Made by a program: the position numbers and the translations under genes
Shown: positions 46,576 through 55,288 of the stretch, one piece after another
Numbering within the stretch: the first letter of the stretch is position 1
Layout of the letters: the number at the start of each line of letters is the position of its first letter
Source: Balneola sp. EhC07
GTDB taxonomy: Bacteria; Bacteroidota; Rhodothermia; Balneolales; Balneolaceae
Reading direction: 5' to 3'
DNA length: 64,000 nucleotides
Assembly (NCBI RefSeq): GCF_001650905.1
Contig: NZ_LXYG01000002.1
Coordinates: forward strand, 62,001-126,000
Notes under the pieces: model-generated
What the model was told of the DNA's origin: nothing
What the model saw: only the letters and a program-made list of their open reading frames with translations
The model's database searches: none

Positions 46576-47508
46576 TTATAATTCCCTTAATGCAATTTCT
46601 TTATCTCTAACTAACTGAGCTACTAACTCATCAATACCAGCGAACTTAATTTCATCTCTTAGTCTTTTCAAAAAACGAACCTGAATGGTTTGACCATAAA
46701 TATCTTCATCAAATTCAAAGATATTAACTTCCAATCTCAACTCAATTTTATCAAAAGTAGGTCTGTGTCCAATGTTCATCATCCCGCCATACCAATTCCC
46801 ACCAACTCTTACCTTCACAGCGTAAACACCATTTTTAGGAATTACTTTATTTGGATGTTCAGCTTTCAAATTAGCGGTGGGAAACCCGATCTTTCTCCCT
46901 CTTTTGTCACCGTGAATTACAATTCCATTGAGTAAGTATTTACGTCCTAAAAGTTTTGCTGCTTGCTCTACATTTCCTTCTTCTGAAAGTTCTCTTCTAA
47001 TGGTAGTACTACTTACCGTAACTGTACCCATTTCTCTTTTTGAAACCACAAATGCATCGAAACCCAATTCTTTACCCAGATTCTCTACAGTTTCAATAGT
47101 TCCGGTACGATCCTTACCAAAGTGATGATCATATCCAATTACAAATTCACTCACTCCCACCCTTTCAAAAACGATCTTTTTTACAAACTCTTCAGAACTC
47201 AATAAAGAAAAATCTCTTGTAAACGGAATGATCAATAGAACATCGATCCCGATTTCTTCCAGTATCTCTCTTCGTTCCTGAATCGTAGTGAGTTGTTTTA
47301 TTCCGGCACTACCGGGATTGATGATATCCCGCGGATGAGGATCGAATGAAATTACTACACTCCGTGCATTTCGTTCTTTAGCTTTCCGAACTACCGTTTC
47401 TATAAGTGCTTTGTGTCCTAAATGAACACCATCAAACGTCCCAACTGTTACAACCGAATTTGAAACCCGGTCTATATCTTTTAGAAATATGAGCTCAGTC
47501 TTTGGCAT
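46576..47508 (-). CDS. ribF: Bifunctional riboflavin kinase / FMN adenylyltransferase
   Basis: 310 residues. N-terminal nucleotidyltransferase domain with GTFDGVHLGHKAL (about 24-36) makes FAD; C-terminal riboflavin kinase domain with HGDKRGRKIGFPTANL (about 199-214) makes FMN. It overlaps truB by 14 bases, so translation is coupled. This truB-ribF pair downstream of rbfA is common. Confidence 0.96.
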   Translation of the reverse strand: MPKTELIFLKDIDRVSNSVVTVGTFDGVHLGHKALIETVVRKAKERNARSVVISFDPHPRDIINPGSAGIKQLTTIQERREILEEIGIDVLLIIPFTRDFSLLSSEEFVKKIVFERVGVSEFVIGYDHHFGKDRTGTIETVENLGKELGFDAFVVSKREMGTVTVSSTTIRRELSEEGNVEQAAKLLGRKYLLNGIVIHGDKRGRKIGFPTANLKAEHPNKVIPKNGVYAVKVRVGGNWYGGMMNIGHRPTFDKIELRLEVNIFEFDEDIYGQTIQVRFLKRLRDEIKFAGIDELVAQLVRDKEIALREL

Positions 47509-48232
47509 TTAACAATTCATCAATTTTGTGAGGTGATAATGCTTTTTGTGAAGAATACTCTCCTATCGCAGTTCGTTCCAAACCCGATAAATGTCCCAAT
47601 GAGTTTAACAACTTTCCAAGATCATGTGCGATAGATCGAATATAGGTTCCCTTACTGCAAGTAATGCTTATCAACAGTTTATTATTTTCGAAACTGATAA
47701 TTTGATGGGAATGAATAGTAACCGGTCGAGCCGCTAATTCTACTGCTTTTCCTCTTCTGGCTAATTCATAAGATCTCTTCCCACCAACTTTTAAAGCTGA
47801 ATACACTGGAGGAACCTGAGAAATTTCGCCGTTGAAATGTTCTTCAAGCACTTTCTCGATTTTGTCTGTAGTAATATGATCGGTTGGTGCAGTTTCATCG
47901 ACTTCTGAATCAGCATCATAAGTAGGAGTTGATCCGCCAAAAGTAATCTCACCTATATAGGTTTTAGGCATTTCCTGAAGCTGAGAAATAGATTTAGTTG
48001 CTCTACCAGAACATAAAATCAATAACCCGGTCGCCATCGGATCAAGTGTACCTGCGTGTCCGACTTTTTTAGTCCGTAATCTTCCGCGAACATATCTTAC
48101 TACATCAAAACTAGTCCACGTTTGCGGTTTGTTTACAAGGAGAATGGAAGCTGTCCCAAAATCAAAATCCGGGGAAGGTAAATTTTCAGTATCAAAAACC
48201 TGAATTTGTTCCAGAGGCAGGGCTTTCGCCAT
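47495..48232 (-). CDS. truB: tRNA pseudouridine-55 synthase
   Basis: Makes pseudouridine at U55 in the T-loop of tRNAs. 245 residues with the catalytic Asp in GHAGTLDPMATGLL (about 57-70), LVNKPQTWTSFDVV upstream and the PPVYSALKVGGKRSYELAR region. Follows rbfA by 2 bases and overlaps ribF. Confidence 0.96.
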   Translation of the reverse strand: MAKALPLEQIQVFDTENLPSPDFDFGTASILLVNKPQTWTSFDVVRYVRGRLRTKKVGHAGTLDPMATGLLILCSGRATKSISQLQEMPKTYIGEITFGGSTPTYDADSEVDETAPTDHITTDKIEKVLEEHFNGEISQVPPVYSALKVGGKRSYELARRGKAVELAARPVTIHSHQIISFENNKLLISITCSKGTYIRSIAHDLGKLLNSLGHLSGLERTAIGEYSSQKALSPHKIDELLNAKD

Positions 48233-48234
48233 GT

Positions 48235-48609
48235 TTAATCCTCTTCGTCTTCGGTGGGAGCTTTGGGTTGCTGATCTACTTTATCGAAGAGTTTCTCGAT
48301 CTTGTTTACGTATTCAGCAGTATCATCCACATAGAAATGAAGTTCAGGAATTTTACGAACCTGATGTCTGATCTTGCCGGCTAAAGTATGTCGGATCTCA
48401 TCGATATGTTCATCGAGATGCGAATAAATTGCTTTTTCGTCTCTTCCTGGTGCAAAAACACTCAGATAGACTCTTGCAATGGAAAGGTCGTCAGTCATCA
48501 ATACTTTTGTTACGGTGATAAACGTACCGACAGGTTGATATTCTCGTTGAAGAATTTCACCTAAATCACGTTTTAGAACACCGCCTAAGCGTTCTGTTCT
48601 AATACTCAT
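48235..48609 (-). CDS. rbfA: Ribosome-binding factor A
   Basis: Small KH-fold 30S maturation factor. 124 residues with RTERLGGVLKRDLGEILQRE at the start and the PELHFYVDDTAEYVNKIE signature. The C-terminus is acidic and extends slightly. Between infB and truB. Confidence 0.93.
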   Translation of the reverse strand: MSIRTERLGGVLKRDLGEILQREYQPVGTFITVTKVLMTDDLSIARVYLSVFAPGRDEKAIYSHLDEHIDEIRHTLAGKIRHQVRKIPELHFYVDDTAEYVNKIEKLFDKVDQQPKAPTEDEED

Positions 48610-48626
48610 TTAAACCTCTTCTTTAC

Positions 48627-51431
48627 TTAATTTGCGTCTTCCAGCGTGCGTTTCTCTTCAGTGATCTTGTAGCTTTCAAAGTTGTCACCAACTTTAATAT
48701 CATTGTAGTTTTGAATGCTGATACCACACTCATAACCGGCAGCTACTTCTTTCACATCATCTTTAAATCGTTTCAATGCTCCAACAGCGCCATCATAAAT
48801 AACAACACCATCACGAATTATACGAACCGGGTTATTTCTATCGATCTTGCCATCAAGTACATAACAACCTGCAATTGTACCCACTTTAGATACTTTAAAG
48901 ATCTCACGAACTTCAACGTTACCAAGAATTTGTTCTTTCAATTCAGGTGACAGAAGACCTTCAAGTGCATCTCTAACCTCATCCACAGCATCATAAATAA
49001 CTGAGAATAATCGGATATCAATTTCTTCAGTTTCAGCAAGTTTACGAGCCTGTTGTGTAGGTCGAACCTGGAAACCGATAATAATCGCATCGGAAGCAGA
49101 AGCTAACAATACATCAGATTCAGAAATTGCACCTGCACCTGTATGGATGATATTTACAGCAACCTCGTCATTACTGATCTTCTGTAATGAACCGGAAAGT
49201 GCTTCAATAGAACCGTCCACATCTGCTTTTATAATGATATTCAATTCAGAAACTTCACCAAGAGCCAGTCTTCTTGAAAGATCATCAAGAGTCATGTGCT
49301 TGGTTTTTCTCATTGCCTGCTCACGACGTATTTGATTACGTTGACTTGCTACATCTTTAGCTGTTTTTTCATCTTCAGCTACTACTAGAGAGTCACCGGC
49401 CTGAGGCATTTCATCAAAACCCATTAGCTGAACCGGAGTTGCTGGTCCTGCTTCTTTAATTCTTTCACCACGGTCATTTTCCATTGCACGAACTCTACCA
49501 AAACAAGGTCCGGCTACAAATGGATCACCAACTTTAAGCGTACCACCTTGTACAAGAACATTCGCAATAATACCTTTTCCTTTATCAAGTCTGGATTCAA
49601 GTACAACACCGTTTGCTCTTCGTCCGGGATTTGCTTTCAATTCTCTTAGTTCGGCTTCGATAAGTACTTTTTCCAGTAACTCATCAATTCCTTCACCGGT
49701 TTTTGCAGAAACTAGTGCAAACTGAGTTTCTCCACCCCAATCTTCAACGATCACTCCATGATCAGAAAGCTGTTGCTTGATCTTATCTGGAGTTGAACCC
49801 GGCTTATCGATTTTGTTGATCGCTACTACCATTGGAACACCGGCAGCTTTTGCGTGATTAATTGCCTCAATAGTTTGGGGCATTACAGAATCATCAGCAG
49901 CAACAACAAGAATTACGATATCGGTTGCCTGAGCACCACGGGAACGCATTGCTGTAAAAGCTTCGTGACCCGGAGTATCTAGGAATGTAATTTGTTTCTC
50001 GTTATGCATAACAGAGTAAGCACCAACGTGCTGTGTGATACCACCGGCCTCGCCTTCTGCTACTCTTTCTTCACGAATGTAATCCAATAAAGAAGTTTTA
50101 CCGTGATCAACGTGACCCATTACAGTAATTATCGGAGCACGATCTTCAAGATCTTCCGGATTGTCCTCTTCGATCTCAAGTTCTTCATCCATTTCTTCAG
50201 CATCAATGAACTTGACTTCTTTGCCAAATTCTTCTGACACTAATTCTATGGTTCCCGCATCTAGTCTTTGGTTGATGGTGATCATCAAACCAATACTCAT
50301 GCATGCAGAAATAATATCGTTAACGCCTACTTCCAATTCTTCAGCGAGGTCATTGGCAGTAATGAATTCGGTGACTTCAATGACACCTGCTTCCATTTCT
50401 TCCATTTCCTGCATTTGTTGCAGTTCTTCCTCTCTTTCCTCTTTACGTTGACGTCTTCTTTTTCCACGCTTACTACCAACATTGGAATTACCCTGTATCT
50501 TCTGCATGGTCTCGCGCATCATGCGATCCACATCAATCTCATCTACCTCAGATTTACCGGTTGGCTTACCTTTTGGCTTCTTACGGGTTTTATTTTTTGC
50601 TGATTTCTTATCGTCGTCCTTCTTTGCTGTTGTAGCGGGTTTGGAATCATCACGATCCTTACGACGTTTTCTCTTCTTACGCTTCTTGGTAGCACCTGTT
50701 AAGTCATTGGTAAAGGAAGTTTTACCTAAAACTTTCGTCCCTTTTAACTTACCTGCTTTACCTTTTATAGTTTCTTTTTCTTCAGGCTCTTCTTCTTTCT
50801 GATCTTCTTCATCCTCGTCGTCATCGTCGTCATCAGAATCTTCTTCGCTTTCAACTTCGTCATCATCATCAGAGTCTTCATCTGCGTCAGAATCTTCATC
50901 TTCTGATTCTTCCTCTTCCTCAGATTCTTCCTGATCTTCTACTTCTTCTTCTTTCTCAGGAGCAGGCTCAGTTTTAGTTTCCTCTTCCTCCTCTTCTTCG
51001 GCAACTTCTTCTTCCTCTTCAGCTGTTTCTTCTTCAGCAACTACCTCTGGCTCTTCTTCCTCTTCAGCTTCTTCAACAGGCTCAAGTGGTAATTCTTCTT
51101 CCTTTTCGTCAGCCGCAGGTTCATCTTCAGGCTCTAAGCCAAGAGATTCATCAATTGGCTCAAGTGAATCAAGAGTTACGCTTTCATTTCGTTGGTCCAT
51201 GATAGAACTACGGCGACTTTCATACTCTTCGCGGGATCTTTCATGATCCTGGCTTTTAGCTTTATCTTCGCCATAGATTCCTTCCAAAACCGAATACATT
51301 TCCGGTGTTATTTTGAAATTCGGTCTGTTAGCTACTTCAAAGTCTTCACTTAGTGCATCAACAATAGTTTGTGTTGTTACATTAAACTCTGAAGCAACTT
51401 TAAATAATGGTTTTGGTCTATTTATGGACAT
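48627..51431 (-). CDS. infB: Translation initiation factor IF-2 with charge-blocked N-terminus
   Basis: 934 residues. The GTPase domain begins near 433 (ITVMGHVDHGKTSL), with DTPGHEAFTAMRSRGAQ and NKIDKPGSTPD. Domains II to IV with the fMet-tRNA-binding C-terminus follow. Residues 121-220 are 70 % Asp or Glu by my count, and about 224-292 is Lys/Arg-rich, giving an unusual acid-then-base linker before the N-terminal IF2N-like domain at about 350-410. The N-terminal ~60 residues also form an IF2-N helix domain. It sits between nusA and rbfA in the classic order. Confidence 0.97.
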   Translation of the reverse strand: MSINRPKPLFKVASEFNVTTQTIVDALSEDFEVANRPNFKITPEMYSVLEGIYGEDKAKSQDHERSREEYESRRSSIMDQRNESVTLDSLEPIDESLGLEPEDEPAADEKEEELPLEPVEEAEEEEEPEVVAEEETAEEEEEVAEEEEEEETKTEPAPEKEEEVEDQEESEEEEESEDEDSDADEDSDDDDEVESEEDSDDDDDDEDEEDQKEEEPEEKETIKGKAGKLKGTKVLGKTSFTNDLTGATKKRKKRKRRKDRDDSKPATTAKKDDDKKSAKNKTRKKPKGKPTGKSEVDEIDVDRMMRETMQKIQGNSNVGSKRGKRRRQRKEEREEELQQMQEMEEMEAGVIEVTEFITANDLAEELEVGVNDIISACMSIGLMITINQRLDAGTIELVSEEFGKEVKFIDAEEMDEELEIEEDNPEDLEDRAPIITVMGHVDHGKTSLLDYIREERVAEGEAGGITQHVGAYSVMHNEKQITFLDTPGHEAFTAMRSRGAQATDIVILVVAADDSVMPQTIEAINHAKAAGVPMVVAINKIDKPGSTPDKIKQQLSDHGVIVEDWGGETQFALVSAKTGEGIDELLEKVLIEAELRELKANPGRRANGVVLESRLDKGKGIIANVLVQGGTLKVGDPFVAGPCFGRVRAMENDRGERIKEAGPATPVQLMGFDEMPQAGDSLVVAEDEKTAKDVASQRNQIRREQAMRKTKHMTLDDLSRRLALGEVSELNIIIKADVDGSIEALSGSLQKISNDEVAVNIIHTGAGAISESDVLLASASDAIIIGFQVRPTQQARKLAETEEIDIRLFSVIYDAVDEVRDALEGLLSPELKEQILGNVEVREIFKVSKVGTIAGCYVLDGKIDRNNPVRIIRDGVVIYDGAVGALKRFKDDVKEVAAGYECGISIQNYNDIKVGDNFESYKITEEKRTLEDAN

Positions 51432-51490
51432 ATATGATTTTTTGTGTCTATTGAAAGTTAAATTACAAGCCGGATGTTACATCCTGCAAA

Positions 51491-52747
51491 TTAACCTTCT
51501 TCTTCGAACTCGTATCTGATCATATCCATGATCTTTTTAGCGAGTTCTGCGTCAATAACTTCTTTTGTTCTGTTTACCAACTCATCAGCATTTAATTCTA
51601 ATACTGCACGTGCGGTATCACAGCCTATTTCGTGCAAAGCTTCAATCGCTTCTTTGCCAAAATCTTCCTCAAATTCTGCTAAGTCTATATCATCTTCTTC
51701 TTCAACTTCGCGGTATACATCAATTTCGCATTCAGCTAATTTTGACGCAAGACGGATATTAACTCCACCTTTACCAATCGCTTTTGATACTTCGTCAGCC
51801 GGAACCAATACACTTGCGTTCTTGCCTTCTTCATCTAGTTCTACTTTAAGAACTTCAGCAGGCTGTAGTGCTCTTTTGATAAACTCATGCTTATCAGCAG
51901 TGTAATTAATTACATCAATATTTTCGTTCTGAAGCTCACGTACGATGGCATGAATTCTTATTCCCTTCATACCAACACAAGCTCCAACAGGGTCAACTCT
52001 TTCATCGTGTGAAATAACCGCTACTTTAGAACGATCTCCCGGAGAACGAGCTATTTTTACTAAATCGATGATTCCGTCAAATACTTCCGGAATTTCATTT
52101 TCAAATAGTCTTTCCAGGAATAACTCAGAAGTTCTGGAGATAATAACTGTAGGATTACCGTTACGCATGTGAACGCCGGTCACAACTGCACGGATGGTAT
52201 CTCCTTTTCTGTAACGGTCTTTGTAGATCTGCTCGTTTTTTGGGAGCATTAATTCCACACCGTTATGATTTACTAAAATGTCTTTGTTTTGGCGAACCTG
52301 ATAAACATCACCTAAAATAATTTCGCCAACACGATCTGTGTAGTCATCGTAAATATTGTCTTTCTCGATCTCACGAATTCGTTGAGCCAGTTGTTGGCGA
52401 GCCATCATTACTGCACGACGACCAAAGTCAACGATCTGAACTTCCTGTGCTAATTCATCATACAATTCAATATCAGGATCGATCTTTTTAGCATCTTCCA
52501 GAGAAATTTCTGCAACTTCATCGGTAAGTTCTTCTTTAGGAACTACTTCCTGAATGTGTAATATCTGAAGTTCACCTCTGTCGGCATTCAAAATCACTGA
52601 GAATGCATCATCGGTTTCGTAGGTTTTACGAATCATAGTGCGGAACACATCCTCTAATATTGATAGCAATAGATCGCGATCAATTCCTTTTTCTTTTGCG
52701 ATTTCTGCAAATGAGGAGATAATTTGTTTTGATAAGTCGTTCTGCAT
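51491..52747 (-). CDS. nusA: Transcription termination/antitermination factor NusA
   Basis: 418 residues. N-terminal RNA-polymerase-binding domain, S1 domain (about 135-200, GEIILGDVYQVRQNKDILVN), two KH domains (GACVGMKGIRIHAIVREL and IGKGGVNIRLASKLAECE) and one C-terminal helix-hairpin-helix-like segment (EALHEIGCDTARAVLEL). The duplicated acidic repeats of Escherichia coli NusA are absent. It follows rimP and precedes infB. Confidence 0.96.
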   Translation of the reverse strand: MQNDLSKQIISSFAEIAKEKGIDRDLLLSILEDVFRTMIRKTYETDDAFSVILNADRGELQILHIQEVVPKEELTDEVAEISLEDAKKIDPDIELYDELAQEVQIVDFGRRAVMMARQQLAQRIREIEKDNIYDDYTDRVGEIILGDVYQVRQNKDILVNHNGVELMLPKNEQIYKDRYRKGDTIRAVVTGVHMRNGNPTVIISRTSELFLERLFENEIPEVFDGIIDLVKIARSPGDRSKVAVISHDERVDPVGACVGMKGIRIHAIVRELQNENIDVINYTADKHEFIKRALQPAEVLKVELDEEGKNASVLVPADEVSKAIGKGGVNIRLASKLAECEIDVYREVEEEDDIDLAEFEEDFGKEAIEALHEIGCDTARAVLELNADELVNRTKEVIDAELAKKIMDMIRYEFEEEG

Positions 52748-52767
52748 CAGCGTTGCTTAAGTATGTA

Positions 52768-53229
52768 TTAAATATTTGGGACGATCTTTGCTTCTTTTAT
52801 ATCGTCGAATAAAACCGTAACAGATTTCCCGTTTTGGTCTTCTAGCATAATTCCGTTTTCATCCACACCAACTATTATTCCTTCAGCCTTGTCGTATTCA
52901 TCTTCTTTCTTGAATTTGACCTTAGCTTTTCGCCCTTCATTCTTTATGTACTGACGCACATCAGAAAGAGGCCTGCTAAGTCCCGGAGACGAAACATTTA
53001 GTCGATATTTATTTTCAAATAACTCGTGTGCTTCTATCAAAAAACCTAGTTCTCGGCTGATATCTGCACATTCATCCAGATTAACTCCACGATCTTGTGC
53101 GTCCAGATATAACCATACTTCATTCAAACCACTACCGGTTTTATGTTCTATATCAACGACAAAGAGATCCTTAGACTCTACTAAAGGAGTCGCTAAGTCT
53201 TTAATTTTTTGTATGGTATCAAGCTGCAT
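52768..53229 (-). CDS. rimP: Ribosome maturation factor RimP
   Basis: 153 residues. N-terminal alpha/beta domain with the conserved YLDAQDRGVNLDECADISRE and LNVSSPGLSRPLSD (about 78-91), then a Sm-like C-terminal barrel (GIIVGVDENGIMLEDQNG). First gene of the operon rimP-nusA-infB-rbfA-truB-ribF. Its 5' leader contains a terminator-like structure. Confidence 0.94.
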   Translation of the reverse strand: MQLDTIQKIKDLATPLVESKDLFVVDIEHKTGSGLNEVWLYLDAQDRGVNLDECADISRELGFLIEAHELFENKYRLNVSSPGLSRPLSDVRQYIKNEGRKAKVKFKKEDEYDKAEGIIVGVDENGIMLEDQNGKSVTVLFDDIKEAKIVPNI

Positions 53230-53247
53230 GATCCGGGAAATAAGGAC

Positions 53248-53275
53248 AAAAAAAAGCGAGTGCCTTCACGACGCT
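53248..53275 (-). terminator. Terminator-like hairpin in the rimP leader
   Basis: On the minus-strand RNA, AGCG and CGCT with an inner GTG/CAC pairing (loop AAGG) is followed by eight U residues, ending 18 bases before the rimP ATG. It may be an attenuator of the operon or the end of an upstream transcript. The stem is short and contains an internal loop. Confidence 0.5.
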
Positions 53276-53286
53276 CACCTAGATTC

Positions 53287-53317
53287 TAAATATAGCCTTA
53301 ATTATGGAATCTTTCAA
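53287..53317 (-). promoter_or_regulatory. Candidate Bacteroidota-type promoter for rimP operon
   Basis: On the minus strand, TTG (53317-53315) and TATATTTA (53294-53287) are separated by 20 bases, close to the TTG/TAnnTTTG pattern. Start would lie about 53280, just before the leader hairpin. Confidence 0.35.
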
Positions 53318-53404
53318 AGATTGATATGGGGTTTGTTTTGAAGAAAAGAATATTCTTTAAAAATAAAATGTATTCCATAGTCTTATATAAAATTTCACGT
53401 CCAT

Positions 53405-53436
53405 ACCATCGAGCCTGAAGGCTCTGCTGGTTTAAG
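53405..53436. repeat. Dispersed palindromic repeat (GAGCCTGAAGGCTC), copy C
   Basis: Core GAGCCTGAAGGCTC followed by TGCTGGTTTAAG. It is the reverse complement of the core in copies A and B (32131-32415) and is shared with 54336-54365. It lies in the 376-base gene-free stretch 53230-53605. Confidence 0.8.
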
Positions 53437-53513
53437 ATGTAGTTCGGAGCGGAGCTCCTCCGATTGCATTCCGCAGCTGAGCTTTGGAACTAAATTAAAC
53501 CATATAATTTAAA

Positions 53514-53544
53514 GCATTGCCTGTAATGCAAGTTACAAACTTGC
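53514..53544. repeat. Two short hairpins upstream of rimP
   Basis: GCATT with AATGC and, overlapping it by two bases, GCAAGTT with AACTTGC around ACA. They are typical of the hairpin clutter in this gap, which otherwise holds no gene. Confidence 0.6.
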
Positions 53545-53605
53545 TGAACTACGAGATCTTTGGGTGCGGTACGCCCGGGAATTAACATCTTTAAATCCTA
53601 TTTTT

Positions 53606-54259
53606 TTATTTAACCACTTTCTGATAAAACTCGCCAATTTTTATCGTGGGATGTTCTGAAAGACTAGCCAACCCTTTTCTTGATAATTTAAATTTATGGT
53701 CTTCGAAGTATTCTTTATAGCCTTCATCTGTTGCAACAATAACTTTTATGTTATTGCTTAAAGAATCTTTTTTCTCAAAACGAAACTTAATATCATCATG
53801 ATATAAAATTGTTACCAACTTAAAGGATTTTTGAGCGATTTTTGCCTTTCCTAGCGAGTCTAGTACTATTATTTCTTGGTTATTATCCAATATAACTCCA
53901 GCGAAAAATAAAGGGGCTCCATTTCCATCCACGACTTGAATTCTTCCAGTACCAGAAATTTTAGACTCTTCAACTTTAGAAATATATCCTGACTTATAAT
54001 TTTCATAGCTATTAATAGTTATGATATCCCCATTCATCTGCCATGTCCCTTTGGATTCAGTATAGATCATATGTCCATTTGTGACAAATGTAAAAGTTTT
54101 GTCTTTATTTAACGTTAATATGGCTGGAACTTCCGTTTGGAATTTACTCTCAAAAACCCCTGTATTTAAGTTAACCATCCTACTACTTGAACATGAGGTA
54201 AATAGAAATAAGAGGATAAAGATTACATTTCGATTACATAATTGTTTTATTCTTCTCAT
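53606..54259 (-). CDS. Unknown lipoprotein
   Basis: 217 residues with a signal peptide ending in LFTSC (lipobox, Cys23). The mature part is beta-rich, with a segment like a lipocalin or META-type exported domain (LTLNKDKTFTFVTNGHM and KGTWQMNGDIITINSYEN). Then a carboxypeptidase-regulatory-like module (GTGRIQVVDGNGAPLFFAGV). Likely surface-exposed or periplasmic; function unknown. Confidence 0.7.
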   Translation of the reverse strand: MRRIKQLCNRNVIFILLFLFTSCSSSRMVNLNTGVFESKFQTEVPAILTLNKDKTFTFVTNGHMIYTESKGTWQMNGDIITINSYENYKSGYISKVEESKISGTGRIQVVDGNGAPLFFAGVILDNNQEIIVLDSLGKAKIAQKSFKLVTILYHDDIKFRFEKKDSLSNNIKVIVATDEGYKEYFEDHKFKLSRKGLASLSEHPTIKIGEFYQKVVK

Positions 54260-54335
54260 TTATTCCACCCTTTTTCCTCGTTCCGTACCCCATCAGAAGC
54301 TCTCCTTCCATTAATTATAACTATTCTGTGCACAC

Positions 54336-54365
54336 CGCCGAGCCTGTAGACTCTGCTGGTTTAAA
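54336..54365. repeat. Dispersed palindromic repeat, copy D
   Basis: GCCGAGCCTGTAGACTCTGC followed by TGGTTTAAA. Near-identical to the 53405-53436 copy and to the reversed cores of 32131-32415. Confidence 0.8.
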
Positions 54366-54383
54366 ATTTCTATTTCCTGCCTT

Positions 54384-55154
54384 TCACCTTACAGTAACCA
54401 TGTCTTCTTGCAAATAATCTATAATCCTATCTATTGAACTAAACCTAATCCCAACTTTTGACCATGTTTTTCTATAATAGATTACAATACCCAGCGGTTT
54501 ATTATGAACAGTATTTCCAATTGGATTTACAACAGCATTGCCAAGATGACCTACAATTATGTTCATTTTAAATCTATGGAATGTTACTTGATCTGCCTTG
54601 GACTTTTCGAAAGCTGATATTGAGTATAATCTATCAATATCTATTACACTTCCGATTGCATGAGAGTGAATAACAACTTCCACATCACTATCTTGCTTCT
54701 TATCAGGAAACGCAGGAATTGATACCTCTTGAATCATTACATTTTGACTGAATATGGGCTTTGGCCCTGTTTTACCTCTAGTAATTTTTCCATCTGTGAA
54801 CAAAACAGAAACCTCTTCTCTCAAGCCTCCATTTGCCTTTGTTCTCTTCAACACGTCTAAGCACTCATATAATATTTTAATGCTTGGAATTTCATACGAA
54901 GAAGATTTTGCAATTAGAATATTCTCCCTTCCTCCTTCTTTAAGAGCATTTTTAACTATTAAGGATTTCCATTTTTCCGCAATATAGATTTTCCCATCAC
55001 TTAAACTATCAGTTCCAATATGCTCTCCGAAACCATTAAAATAATCACCATAACTGATACTAATCTTTTTACTACTAAAACCACTATTAGCTGATACCAG
55101 AACACTGCCCGCAAATACAATTAAGAGAGTTATATGTACCTTTTTATACTTCAT
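54384..55154 (-). CDS. Exported protein with possible JAMM-like motif
   Basis: 256 residues with a signal peptide (1-21). After ~130 unassigned residues (FSSKKISISYGDYF), a region resembles the JAB1/MPN (JAMM) metallopeptidase pattern: acidic Glu113/Glu114, then VVIHSHAIGS with His163 and His165, then SKAD (Ser185, Asp188), then a strand NIIVGHLGNAV and IVIYYRK. The spacing from HxH to SxxD is longer than the usual ~10 residues, so the match may be chance or a diverged family member. Function is unknown. Confidence 0.55.
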   Translation of the reverse strand: MKYKKVHITLLIVFAGSVLVSANSGFSSKKISISYGDYFNGFGEHIGTDSLSDGKIYIAEKWKSLIVKNALKEGGRENILIAKSSSYEIPSIKILYECLDVLKRTKANGGLREEVSVLFTDGKITRGKTGPKPIFSQNVMIQEVSIPAFPDKKQDSDVEVVIHSHAIGSVIDIDRLYSISAFEKSKADQVTFHRFKMNIIVGHLGNAVVNPIGNTVHNKPLGIVIYYRKTWSKVGIRFSSIDRIIDYLQEDMVTVR

Positions 55155-55288
55155 GACAGGTAAGTAACAATAAAAACATATTGAAAGCCAATTATTTTCA
55201 AATATCTGAAATCTTTTGAACGGCTTAATAACTTTTTTCTAAATCTTTACTCATCATTTTATATCATCCTGCACATTTCAAACTAACT

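Noticed and set aside
50161-50802. Open frames on the plus strand over infB
   Set aside because: Shadows of the biased Glu/Lys-rich codons of infB; no start signals or recognisable family.
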